NCBI GenBank assembly: GCA_937969105.1
Contig: CALBUZ010000003.1
Location: forward strand, 1-43,628
Source: an uncultured Collinsella sp.
GTDB taxonomy: Bacteria; Actinomycetota; Coriobacteriia; Coriobacteriales; Coriobacteriaceae
DNA: 43,628 bases
Direction of reading: 5' to 3'
Under the pieces are notes generated by a model that saw nothing but the letters and a program-made list of their open reading frames with translations, ran no database searches and was not told where the DNA came from. Positions 24,176 through 32,904 of the stretch are shown here, in pieces (positions within the stretch are counted from its first letter, which is position 1; every line of letters begins with the position of its first letter). The translations under genes were made by a program, and so were the position numbers.

Positions 24176-25441
24176 CTAGGCGGTCGGTGCGTTCCTAAAC
24201 GTGTAGTTGCCTGGAGAGCGCACATTGATATAGGTTACGCCCTCTACCTGCGAAAGCAGCTTGGTCACGATGCGTTCTTTCTTGGCGATATCGTCCGAAT
24301 CGCCCAGCGACACCTCGACGCCGTTGTCGAGATTTGCCGAGATAGCCTCAACGGAAGGCGTGGAAATATCCTTCACCTGGTCCAAGAACTCACTCGAAAA
24401 ACCGCGTGCGTAATCCAGGCCGGCCTTGACGGCCTTGGAGCTCACCGCCCGACCCGAAACCGGTGCGACATCGGCCGAGACGTCAGTCAACAGCACGGCG
24501 CCGTAGTGCTTGGCAAGCGCCAGGGCCGCATCGATGCCGGTCAGGGTGTTGGCACCCTCGCCCGATGTAATGACGTTCCCCTGGTCGTCCACCTCGACAG
24601 ACGTCGACAGCGGAGCGATCCAGGTGTCATCGTCACCGATAGCCCAGGCAAGGTCGTCGGAGCTGATATACGCAATGGCGGTAACTTTACGCTCCGTCGG
24701 CGTGATGATAAGCGTATGGGGAAACTGGCGCTGGACATCCACGCCCGAGACCCACGGGTTTTGCTTGAGGCCCTCGGTGATCTGATCGGGATCCACGTTA
24801 AAGAGCGACGTGTTCTCGGGAAGACTGATGAGCTGCATGGCGTCGTGCTTGGTCACATGCTCGCTGCCATGAATCTGAATATCGGTGGCGGAGAACAGGC
24901 CAGAGTTGATGACGACGATGGCAATAATGGCAAGTACGGCCACGGCCGCTAGGATGCCGCCCGCGATCTTGCCCTTACCCTTCATGGCAGAAGCGGCGTC
25001 GGTCGCCTTGCTTGCCATGGCACCCAGCGATGACAGAGGATTGATGCCCTTTTTTGCCGAAGACGCCTTGGCGGCGGGTACCGATGTCAGTGAACGCGGC
25101 TTAGCGCCAGCCAACGTACGGCCGGCATGCGGAGCACGAGCTCCCAGCGAAGGTCTGGGCGTCGCCATGGGTCGGGAGGTCTTGGTGCCCATCGCCGGCT
25201 TGGGCGTCACGGAAGGACGCGGAGCCGGACGACTCGTCTTTTTAGAAGCGGGGCGTCCTCCCAGCTGCGAGCCGACGACCGGGCGCTTGGCAGGACGATC
25301 GGGGCCAACAGACTTGGAGGCCATGGCGGGCTTACGTTGAGGCTGGGCAGGTGCGCCGGAACGCCCTCCGGCGCGGCGGAAGGTTGGTTTCGATGCTCTA
25401 GAAGCCGAGGAATTTAACTTCCGGTCTGAGCTCGATGCCAT
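24176..25441 (-). CDS. ftsQ: Cell division protein FtsQ with a long basic cytoplasmic tail
   Basis: 421 aa bitopic divisome protein. Residues 1-158 are a Pro/Arg/Lys/Ser/Ala-rich disordered cytoplasmic tail, much longer than usual; a membrane helix spans 159-179. The external POTRA domain follows (about 183-250: SATDIQIHGSEHVTKHDAM broken here at family positions), then the FtsQ beta domain. It starts at 25441 inside the 3' end of murB (44-base overlap), with GGGAGG three bases upstream. Together with FtsL-like and FtsI it would activate septal synthesis. Confidence 0.93.
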   Translation of the reverse strand: MASSSDRKLNSSASRASKPTFRRAGGRSGAPAQPQRKPAMASKSVGPDRPAKRPVVGSQLGGRPASKKTSRPAPRPSVTPKPAMGTKTSRPMATPRPSLGARAPHAGRTLAGAKPRSLTSVPAAKASSAKKGINPLSSLGAMASKATDAASAMKGKGKIAGGILAAVAVLAIIAIVVINSGLFSATDIQIHGSEHVTKHDAMQLISLPENTSLFNVDPDQITEGLKQNPWVSGVDVQRQFPHTLIITPTERKVTAIAYISSDDLAWAIGDDDTWIAPLSTSVEVDDQGNVITSGEGANTLTGIDAALALAKHYGAVLLTDVSADVAPVSGRAVSSKAVKAGLDYARGFSSEFLDQVKDISTPSVEAISANLDNGVEVSLGDSDDIAKKERIVTKLLSQVEGVTYINVRSPGNYTFRNAPTA

Positions 25442-26309
25442 ACGCCTCCCTCACCTTTCCGTGCACATGCCTGATAACCGCGGCCACGTCATCGGCCGAG
25501 GCGGTTCCGTTATTAACGATAAAATTAGCGTGTACGGGCGAAACTTCCGCACCGCCAACCGAAAAACCCTTTAATCCACAATCCTCAATCAACTTGCCCA
25601 CGCTTGCGTCGGGCGGGTTGCGAAAGACCGATCCGCAGGATGCACGGCCCATGGGCTGCGTGCGCTTGCGGCGCGTCAGGTACCGCTCCATACGCTCGCG
25701 AATGTCGGCCTTGGACGCGGGCTTGAGTTTAAGCACGCACTCGAGAATGATTTCGTTACGCGGCAGGCTGCACTCGCGATACCCCCAAGCGATCTCGGAC
25801 CCTGCATAGTGCTTAATACCGGACGCCGGATCAAACGTGACCACGTCCTCGATAAGAGAGCCGATCCACTCGGTCCGCGTTCCTGCGTTCATGGACACGG
25901 CGCCGCCGACCGAACCGGGAATACCGACCGCGAACTCAAGGCCCGAAAGCCCGCGCGACAAGGCGTCGTTGACCAAACGCGCGAACATCACGCCCGCACC
26001 AACGGTCAGCGTGCAGCCGTCCTCGGCAACAACCGTGCGCTGAAACTCACGTCCCAGCGAAATAACGGCGCCGCGATAACCGGCATCGGCAACAAGCAGA
26101 TTGGACCCCTTGCCGATAATCACCCACGGCACCTGCTCGCGGTCGAGCACCGCCACGGCGCGACGCAGGGCATGGTAGCTATGGCACGTCACAAAGAGGT
26201 CGGCCTTGCCACCGATACGATAGCTTGTATGGCGTGCAAGACGTTCGTCCTCGACCACGTCCGTGTCGATCATGCCCGAAAGCGCCATGACGGCGTTAAA
26301 GAGACCCAT
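25398..26309 (-). CDS. murB: UDP-N-acetylenolpyruvoylglucosamine reductase MurB
   Basis: 303 aa FAD flavoenzyme that reduces UDP-GlcNAc-enolpyruvate to UDP-MurNAc. FAD-binding blocks HTSYRIGGKADLF near 27, GKGSNLLVAD near 66 and GIPGSVGGAVSMNAG near 128 are present, with the proton-donor Ser in ASCGSVFRNP near 223. The layout fits the shorter MurB type common in Gram-positives. The gene starts 5 bases after murC ends and overlaps ftsQ by 44 bases. Confidence 0.96.
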   Translation of the reverse strand: MGLFNAVMALSGMIDTDVVEDERLARHTSYRIGGKADLFVTCHSYHALRRAVAVLDREQVPWVIIGKGSNLLVADAGYRGAVISLGREFQRTVVAEDGCTLTVGAGVMFARLVNDALSRGLSGLEFAVGIPGSVGGAVSMNAGTRTEWIGSLIEDVVTFDPASGIKHYAGSEIAWGYRECSLPRNEIILECVLKLKPASKADIRERMERYLTRRKRTQPMGRASCGSVFRNPPDASVGKLIEDCGLKGFSVGGAEVSPVHANFIVNNGTASADDVAAVIRHVHGKVREAYGIELRPEVKFLGF

Positions 26310-26314
26310 AGAGG

Positions 26315-27733
26315 TTAAGCGTCTTTCTTGGCAGTCAGATACTCGATGAACTCGGGGCCGACGGTCGTAACGTCGCCGGCACCCATGGTGAGCAGCAGGT
26401 CGCCCTCGCCCACGAGTTTCTCAAGCTCCTGGTTGAGCTCAAGACGGCTGGAGCAGTACACGACCTCCTTGCCGGGGTGCTTGGCGCGAACGGTATCTGC
26501 GAGCATCTTGGAGGTAACGCCCGGAATCGGCATCTCGCCGGCGGAGAACACATCGATCAGCAGCAGCTTATCGGCGTTGGCAAAGGCATCGGCAAAGTCA
26601 TCGCACAGAGCCTGCAGGCGCGAATAGCGGTGCGGCTGGAACACGACGTCGACATGCTTGTAGCCCAGCGAAGAGGCAGCAGCGAGCGTCGCCTTGATCT
26701 CGGTGGGATGATGGCCGTAATCGTCAACCACCGTGATGCCGTCGATATCGCCCACGTGGGTAAAGCGACGGCGGACACCCTCAAAACTCGAAAGTGCCTT
26801 AGCGGCGGCGTCGATATCGAGACCCAGGACATGGGCGACGGTCAAGACGGCCGTGGCGTTGAGCATGTTGTGACGACCGGGGTTGCTCTTAATCTCGACA
26901 GCGTGCTCGGTGCCGTCCTCAAAGCGAACGATAAAGTCGCTCTGGATGCCCTTGACATCCGGATGCACGCAGACGATGTCGTTGTTCTCGGCAAAGCCAT
27001 AGGAAAGCACATGACGGCCCGTCGACTTGGCGAGCTCGACCAGATGCGGGTCCTCGCCACAAACGATGACGGTGCCGCCCTCGCCCACCAGCCCCATAAA
27101 CTTGGCAAAGGTGGCCTCGATCTCCTCGATACCCGAGTAGTGATCGAGATGGTCGGCCTCGACGTTGGTCACGATGACCACGTTGGGGTTCAGGAACAGG
27201 AACGAGCTGTCGGACTCATCGGCCTCGGCGACAAAGTAGTCACCCGAGCCATTCTTGCCGTTGGTGTCGTAGCCCTCAACGATGCCGCCGATCAGGAAGC
27301 TGGGGTCCAGACCCATGCGATCGAGCATCGTGGCGCACATCGAAGACGTCGTGGTCTTGCCGTGCGTGCCGGCAACGGCGACGGTGGTGTAGCCGTGGCC
27401 CAGGGCCGAGAGCATCTTGGCACGGGGCCACACGGGAATACCGAGCTCGCGGGCACGCACGAGCTCGGAGTTGGACTCGGGAATAGCGGTGGAGACCACG
27501 ACCACGTCGGGCTTGACCTCGTCGATCGTCGCAGCCTCGTGGCCCACGTGGACCTTCACGCCAGCGCGGGTAAGCTGGCGAATATAGCGCGACGTCTTAA
27601 GGTCGGAGCCGGTAACGGTATAACCGCGCTCGTGCAGGACGAGGGCGATGCCGCTCATGCCGGCGCCGCCGATACCGATAAAGTGGGCGCTCTTGAACTC
27701 GGGCGCGGAGGTTGCAGTCTGGGAATCAGCCAT
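26315..27733 (-). CDS. murC: UDP-N-acetylmuramate-L-alanine ligase MurC
   Basis: 472 aa cytoplasmic Mur ligase adding L-Ala to UDP-MurNAc. N-terminal Rossmann IGIGGAGMSGIA near 22-33, ATP loop GTHGKTTTS near 121, EADESDSSF near 173, and DDYGHHPTEI near 339 are typical. I chose the ATG at 27733 (AAGGAGT lies 11 bases upstream); a GTG at 27760 would add nine residues but has no site. A 97-base gap to murG holds no clear element. Confidence 0.96.
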   Translation of the reverse strand: MADSQTATSAPEFKSAHFIGIGGAGMSGIALVLHERGYTVTGSDLKTSRYIRQLTRAGVKVHVGHEAATIDEVKPDVVVVSTAIPESNSELVRARELGIPVWPRAKMLSALGHGYTTVAVAGTHGKTTTSSMCATMLDRMGLDPSFLIGGIVEGYDTNGKNGSGDYFVAEADESDSSFLFLNPNVVIVTNVEADHLDHYSGIEEIEATFAKFMGLVGEGGTVIVCGEDPHLVELAKSTGRHVLSYGFAENNDIVCVHPDVKGIQSDFIVRFEDGTEHAVEIKSNPGRHNMLNATAVLTVAHVLGLDIDAAAKALSSFEGVRRRFTHVGDIDGITVVDDYGHHPTEIKATLAAASSLGYKHVDVVFQPHRYSRLQALCDDFADAFANADKLLLIDVFSAGEMPIPGVTSKMLADTVRAKHPGKEVVYCSSRLELNQELEKLVGEGDLLLTMGAGDVTTVGPEFIEYLTAKKDA

Positions 27734-27830
27734 GTGCTCGTGTACTCCTTGCGTAAACACTGCCTGTAACCCGTTAACTGTACCGCACCTACCGCATCCG
27801 CGCGAGGGCGACCGGCGATATCCCGTCTAA

Positions 27831-28946
27831 CTAACGCAATCCCTCTACCGCGTCGGCCAAAAGTGCGGCGGCACGGTCCTGGGCCAAGCCACGCGCCGCC
27901 TGACGCATGGCATCACGCGCCGCAGCGTCATCGATCAAGTGCAGCAGCTCGTCGGCAAAGGCAGGAGCATCGATATCGGCATCGGCGCATAGCACGCCGG
28001 CACCGGCATCGACCAGGTAACGCGCATTCGTGGTCTGGTGGTCGGCCGTGGCGTGCGGATACGGCACGAGCACCGAGGGCACGGCAAGCGCGGCGATCTC
28101 GGCCACGCTCGAGGCACCGGAACGCGAGAGCACCAAATCGGCCGCGGCCAGCATATCGCCCATGTTGTCGATGTAGGGCTGGACACGATAGCGCTTCGCC
28201 TCCTCGGGCGTCAGTGCCAAAGCGCGCTCGGTCTCCTCAAAGCCGTCGGCACCCGTCGAATGCAAAATGTAGAGATTCTCGCGGGTCAGCAGCTCACTCT
28301 TGAGCGAGGCAACGCGCTCGTTGAGATGCTGAGCACCGAGCGAACCACCAAAGACGAGCAGAAGCGTCGCGTCCTCGGGCACACCGAGCGTCCTGCGACC
28401 GCGGGCGCGATCGCCCTCGATCACCGAACGACGCACGGGATTGCCCGTCATGAGCACATGGTCGGGGTCGCCCTCGCGCTCAAAGACCGCGCGGGCCGCA
28501 GGTACCGAAATGCACACGCGGGCGGCATGTGAGTTCATCATCTTGTTGGCCAGACCCGGAACAGAGTTCTGCTCGTGCAGCAGATACGGAACGCCGGCGC
28601 CCTTGCACCAACCCAGCAGCGGGACCTCAACGTAAGCACCAAAGCCGATAGCGGCATCGGGCTTACCGACCTTCGAGAAGTGACGGGCAAGCGCACGCTT
28701 CGCCTTGTTGACGCGCCACAGCGAGGTCAGCGCCGTCCAGGGACGGGAGCGATCGAAGCCCGTGACCGTGATGGGCACAAAATCGAATCCGGCCTCGGGA
28801 ACCAGACGGCCCTCGAGCTTGCGCGACTGGCCCACGAACACAACGTGATGACCGCGGTCACGCAGCTCCTCGGCCAAGGCGAGCGCGGGGTTGATATGTC
28901 CTGCCGTGCCGCCAGCTGCAATAGCAACGGTCATCTTATCGGTCAT
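27831..28946 (-). CDS. murG: UDP-GlcNAc:lipid I N-acetylglucosaminyltransferase MurG
   Basis: 371 aa GT-B glycosyltransferase, membrane-associated, converting lipid I to lipid II. The N-terminal GGTAGHINPALALAEEL, LLHEQNSVPG near 125, VFGGSLGAQHLN near 189 and SRSGASSVAEI near 268 are family blocks. The ATG at 28946 has GGAGGG 8 bases upstream and overlaps the end of ftsW by 11 bases, so the two are coupled. Confidence 0.96.
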   Translation of the reverse strand: MTDKMTVAIAAGGTAGHINPALALAEELRDRGHHVVFVGQSRKLEGRLVPEAGFDFVPITVTGFDRSRPWTALTSLWRVNKAKRALARHFSKVGKPDAAIGFGAYVEVPLLGWCKGAGVPYLLHEQNSVPGLANKMMNSHAARVCISVPAARAVFEREGDPDHVLMTGNPVRRSVIEGDRARGRRTLGVPEDATLLLVFGGSLGAQHLNERVASLKSELLTRENLYILHSTGADGFEETERALALTPEEAKRYRVQPYIDNMGDMLAAADLVLSRSGASSVAEIAALAVPSVLVPYPHATADHQTTNARYLVDAGAGVLCADADIDAPAFADELLHLIDDAAARDAMRQAARGLAQDRAAALLADAVEGLR

Positions 28947-30462
28947 GGTAATCCCTCCGTACACGCGGCCCCTGGTCATCGGTGCGCAAACGCGCCGACG
29001 GGTCCGAATTCAAATCGATTCGATTATATCCGCCGCCCGCATTGCGAGGAGCGGGGCGCTGAGGACGACCTTGCGGCGCCGTTCGCTGACGCGGACGGGC
29101 TGCCGGCTCGGTCGCAGAGCCATCCAGGACGGTAAAGCCGTTACGCGAAGATCGCTCGCCGCGCACGTGGGGCACGCCGGCGGTACTCTCATCCATAACG
29201 GCAAAGCTCTCGCGGCGACGGTCGTACTCATCGCGACGGGCGCTCTCATACGAAACGCGCAGGATCAGACCGGCGAGCATAAGCGACACAATAATCGAGG
29301 AGCCGCCGTAGCTAATAAACGGCAGCGGCTTGCCCGTCATGGGAAACACATTGAGAATGCCCAGCGCGTTGATCAAAAACTGCACCGCAAGGATGACCGC
29401 GGAACCCGATGCCATAAGTGCTCCGCGACGGTCGGTCGCCTGCTCGGCAATGCGAAACGCCGAGTAGATCAGCATCGCAAACACCAAGAAGAACAGCACG
29501 GTTCCGATAAAGCCAACTTCCTCGCCGATAATAGCCAAGATGTAGTCGTTATGCGCCTCGGGCAAATACGAGTACTTCATGGTGGAGTTGCCGATACCGC
29601 GACCGAACAGGCCGCCCGAGGCAAACGCCATGATGGCAAGCGTGGCCTGATAGCCGTCACCATATTCGTCTGCCCAAGGATTCCAAGCAACCTCGACACG
29701 CGTCATACGATACGGCTCGGCGATAAGGGCGATCGCAATGACGGCGATGCCGGCAACGACCGTCCAAACGATATATTTGGGGTCCAATCCCGCAAACAAC
29801 GCCATGCACATGAGGGTCAACAAGATGATCAGAACGGTGCCAAAATCGGGCTGAACAAAGATCAGAAAGAGCGAAATGCCCAGGTAGACGCCCATTTTGC
29901 GAAGAAACTCGTTGATGTTGCCGCCGGGCGAAAAGATGCGGTCGAGCATGATGGCCGAATACGCGATGGCGAACGGCTTTAAAAACTCAGACGGCTGGAA
30001 CTGAATACCGGCGATGTTGAGCCAGCGCGTGGCGCCACGACTGCCGCTACCCATAAAGAACACCAGAACCAGTAGCCCTATCATGCCCATGAGGAAGATC
30101 CTGAGCACGTCTTCCCCAAACCAACTGTCCGGCAAGACGCGCACGATGGCAACCATAGCCAGCACGCCAACTCCGGCAAACGCGGCCTGTCGAAACAGGA
30201 AAAACGTCGCCGAACCATTCTCGTGCATCGCCTCGACCGAAGATGCCGAGTACACCATCAGCAAGCCGAAGCAAACCAAGCTAAACAGGCAAGCCATAAA
30301 TATCAAACGGGGGCGCATGATGCGGGCGGGGACGCCGGCAATATAGCGCTCACTGAACGTCTGGCCGCCGCGTCCGGAACGCGGCGTGCTACGCAGCGAG
30401 GAAGCACGGTCCGAGTCGGGCCTCCTCATATCACTTCGGGGGCTCTCCTCTCTCACGGGCAA
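28936..30462 (-). CDS. ftsW: Septal peptidoglycan glycosyltransferase FtsW (SEDS family)
   Basis: SEDS polymerase with ten membrane helices, partner of FtsI; up to 508 aa. An Arg/Ser-rich cytoplasmic N-tail (~48 residues) precedes helix 1; the C-terminal ~100 residues are Arg/Pro-rich and cytoplasmic. Typical blocks: GSRGATRWLNIAGIQFQPSE near 143 (broken by loops), GIGNSTMKYSYLPEAHND near 300 and ISYGGSS near 385. The start is uncertain: TTG at 30462, three bases after murD, GTG at 30456 with AGGGG upstream, or ATG at 30429. Overlaps murG by 11 bases. Confidence 0.94.
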   Translation of the reverse strand: MPVREESPRSDMRRPDSDRASSLRSTPRSGRGGQTFSERYIAGVPARIMRPRLIFMACLFSLVCFGLLMVYSASSVEAMHENGSATFFLFRQAAFAGVGVLAMVAIVRVLPDSWFGEDVLRIFLMGMIGLLVLVFFMGSGSRGATRWLNIAGIQFQPSEFLKPFAIAYSAIMLDRIFSPGGNINEFLRKMGVYLGISLFLIFVQPDFGTVLIILLTLMCMALFAGLDPKYIVWTVVAGIAVIAIALIAEPYRMTRVEVAWNPWADEYGDGYQATLAIMAFASGGLFGRGIGNSTMKYSYLPEAHNDYILAIIGEEVGFIGTVLFFLVFAMLIYSAFRIAEQATDRRGALMASGSAVILAVQFLINALGILNVFPMTGKPLPFISYGGSSIIVSLMLAGLILRVSYESARRDEYDRRRESFAVMDESTAGVPHVRGERSSRNGFTVLDGSATEPAARPRQRTAPQGRPQRPAPRNAGGGYNRIDLNSDPSARLRTDDQGPRVRRDYHDR

Positions 30463-30465
30463 CCC

Positions 30466-31872
30466 CTATTCCGTTTGCGATTTCGCTGCTGCGGCAAGCT
30501 GGGCCACGTAGTCCTTAAACACGCGACCGCGCTCCTCGTAGCCCGAGAACTCGTCGAACGAAGAGCAGGCGGGCGAAAGCAGGATCACGTCGCCGCGGCT
30601 CGAGAGCGAGCGGGCAACGTCAACGGCATCGCGCAGATCATCGGCCTGGGCGATATCCACGTCACCATCGACATCGGCCTCGTCCATAGCAGCGGTAAAG
30701 CGCTCGCACGCATCGCCAAAGCAAACGACCGAGCGCACGTTGTCCATAACAACGCGGGCAAAGTCCGCAAGCGGCGTACCCTTATCGTGGCCGCCGAGCA
30801 GCAAAATCACATCGTCATCAGGAAACGCCGTCAGGGCCTTTTCGACTGCATCGGTGTTCGTTGCCTTGGAATCGTTAACGTAGCGCACGCCATCGATCTT
30901 GCCACAGGGCTCAACGCGGTGTTCGAGTGGCTGGAACGATGCCAAACCGTGGCAAACGCCCTCGGGATCGGCACCGACGGCCAGAGCAGCCGTGGCGGCA
31001 CATAGGGCATTGATGACATTGTGATGGCCCGAGATCTTGAGCTCGGACGTGGCGACAAGCTGGGTCTCGACGCCCTTCAGGCGCACGACCATCTTGCCGT
31101 CGCGCACAAAGGCGGCGTCTGCACCCTCGGGCTCGTCAAAAGCGACCTTGCAGATGCGGCGACCCGGCGTGTAGATGTACTCATCGAACTCATGGATGCC
31201 GGCATCCTCGACGTCGATAACCACGAGGTCGTCGTCGACCATATTCTCGAACAACTTGATCTTGGCAAGCGCATAGTTCTTGTGGCTCTTGTGCCAGCCC
31301 AGGTGGTCGGGCGTGATGTTGAGCAGCACCGCCACGCGAGGATGAAGCTCGGCGGTCGTAGCAATCTGATAACTCGACAGCTCGGCCACAAACCACTCAT
31401 TGTGTGCACGGCCGTCGATCTCGTTCACCGGCGGCTCGCCGATATTGCCGACGGCCACGCTGGCTTCACCGGCGGCCTTGAGCAGATAATCGGTCAGCGA
31501 CGTGGTAGTTGTCTTGCCGTTGGTGCCCGTGATGGCGATCCAATTTTGGGGAGACAGGCGGTAGGCAAACTCGGGCTCGCCCATAATCTGAGCGGTATGC
31601 TCACGCCCAGCCTTAAAGAAGGCCGAGAACTCCGAGATACCCGGGCATGTCACGCACACGTCATAGGCACCCTCGACCTGCTCGGTGCCGTAGACAAACG
31701 ACGCGCCCTGCGCCTCGAGCGCACGCGTGGCGTCATTGGGCTCGGAGCTACCGCCGCCATACACGGTCGTGGCGCTCACGCGCTCGGGGTGAGCCAACGC
31801 CCAACGGGCGACATCGAGACCGGATTTACCCTGCCCCAAAACAAGCAGGCTAAAGACATCAGCAAGAGGCAT
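30466..31872 (-). CDS. murD: UDP-N-acetylmuramoylalanine-D-glutamate ligase MurD
   Basis: 468 aa Mur ligase adding D-Glu. N-terminal VLGQGKSGLDVARW near 11, ATP loop GTNGKTTTT near 115, the ITPDHLGWH block near 187 and NDSKATNTDA near 328 are typical. DPAxx-like HRVEPCGKIDGVRYVNDSK is present across a short break. It lies 9 bases after mraY and 3 bases before ftsW. The ribosome site is weak, so translational coupling to mraY is likely. Confidence 0.96.
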   Translation of the reverse strand: MPLADVFSLLVLGQGKSGLDVARWALAHPERVSATTVYGGGSSEPNDATRALEAQGASFVYGTEQVEGAYDVCVTCPGISEFSAFFKAGREHTAQIMGEPEFAYRLSPQNWIAITGTNGKTTTTSLTDYLLKAAGEASVAVGNIGEPPVNEIDGRAHNEWFVAELSSYQIATTAELHPRVAVLLNITPDHLGWHKSHKNYALAKIKLFENMVDDDLVVIDVEDAGIHEFDEYIYTPGRRICKVAFDEPEGADAAFVRDGKMVVRLKGVETQLVATSELKISGHHNVINALCAATAALAVGADPEGVCHGLASFQPLEHRVEPCGKIDGVRYVNDSKATNTDAVEKALTAFPDDDVILLLGGHDKGTPLADFARVVMDNVRSVVCFGDACERFTAAMDEADVDGDVDIAQADDLRDAVDVARSLSSRGDVILLSPACSSFDEFSGYEERGRVFKDYVAQLAAAAKSQTE

Positions 31873-31881
31873 GAAAGACCA

Positions 31882-32901
31882 CTATCCCAACTGGAAGAAC
31901 AGGGCGAGGCCAACGGCGCCAAAGGCCGCGGCGATAATCCAAAAACGGATAACGACCTTGGTCTCGGCCCAGCCCTTCTTTTCGAAATGATGATGAATGG
32001 GCGCCATAAGGAAGACGCGCTTGTGCGTAAAGTGGAAATAGACAACCTGGATCATGACCGACAGGGTCTCGACGATAAACAGACCGCCGATGATGAGGGA
32101 AACGACTTCGGTGTTGGTCATGATGGAGGTGCAGGCAAAAGCGGCACCCAGGGCAAGCGAGCCGGTATCACCCATAAAGATGCTCGCCGGGTAGCAGTTG
32201 AACCACAAAAAGCCCAGGCAGGCACCGGCGCACGCCGTGCAGAAGATGGACAGGTTCACGTCACCGTGCAAAAACGCCATGGCGGCCATGGCGAGCATGG
32301 CGATCATGGAAGTGCCGCCGGCAAGGCCGTCCAGACCATCGGTCAGGTTCACGGCATTGGAAAGACCAGCGATCATCAGCCAGCAAAATACAATGTAGAG
32401 CCACGGAAACGAAAGGCCGCAGATGGTGGTCGAAAGAACACCGAGGTCAATCGTCAGGCCGCCGGGAAAACGAATCTCGGGGGCGACGCCGCACCAATTG
32501 ACGGCGAGCACGGTAAAGGTGACGCAGATGATGGTCAGACCGATCATCTTGGCGTGAGGCGTCAGGCCAAGCGAGCGACCATGCGTGACGGAGGTCAGGT
32601 CGTCGATGAGGCCCAGAACGCCGGTGGCCAGCGTTGCAAGCAGCACGAGCACGAGCTCGGTGGTGAGCTTGCCCATCAGCAGGCAGGTCAGCGAGATCGC
32701 GACAAGGATGACGACGCCGCCCATGGTGGGCGTACCCTGTTTAATCAAATGACGCTTGGGGCCGTCGGCTCGAACCTGTTGGCCGATACCCTCGACCTTC
32801 AGCAGCTTGATCCACCACGGCATAAGCAGCAACGCAATGGCAGCAGCGATGCCAAGTCCCAAAAAGGCCTGATACGTAGGATACGAGGGATTGCCGAACA
32901 T
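31882..32901 (-). CDS. mraY: Phospho-N-acetylmuramoyl-pentapeptide transferase MraY
   Basis: 339 aa ten-helix membrane enzyme making lipid I. GTPTMGG near 55, the Asp pair in GLIDDLTS near 97, NLTDGLDGLAGG near 186, FMGDTGSLALG near 238 and the triple-His APIHHHFEKKGW near 296 are visible. In most MraY proteins the Asp pair is followed at +3 by a conserved Lys (DDxxK); here that residue is Ser (DDLTS). Starts 3 bases after murF. Confidence 0.96.
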   Translation of the reverse strand: MFGNPSYPTYQAFLGLGIAAAIALLLMPWWIKLLKVEGIGQQVRADGPKRHLIKQGTPTMGGVVILVAISLTCLLMGKLTTELVLVLLATLATGVLGLIDDLTSVTHGRSLGLTPHAKMIGLTIICVTFTVLAVNWCGVAPEIRFPGGLTIDLGVLSTTICGLSFPWLYIVFCWLMIAGLSNAVNLTDGLDGLAGGTSMIAMLAMAAMAFLHGDVNLSIFCTACAGACLGFLWFNCYPASIFMGDTGSLALGAAFACTSIMTNTEVVSLIIGGLFIVETLSVMIQVVYFHFTHKRVFLMAPIHHHFEKKGWAETKVVIRFWIIAAAFGAVGLALFFQLG

Positions 32902-32904
32902 GGG

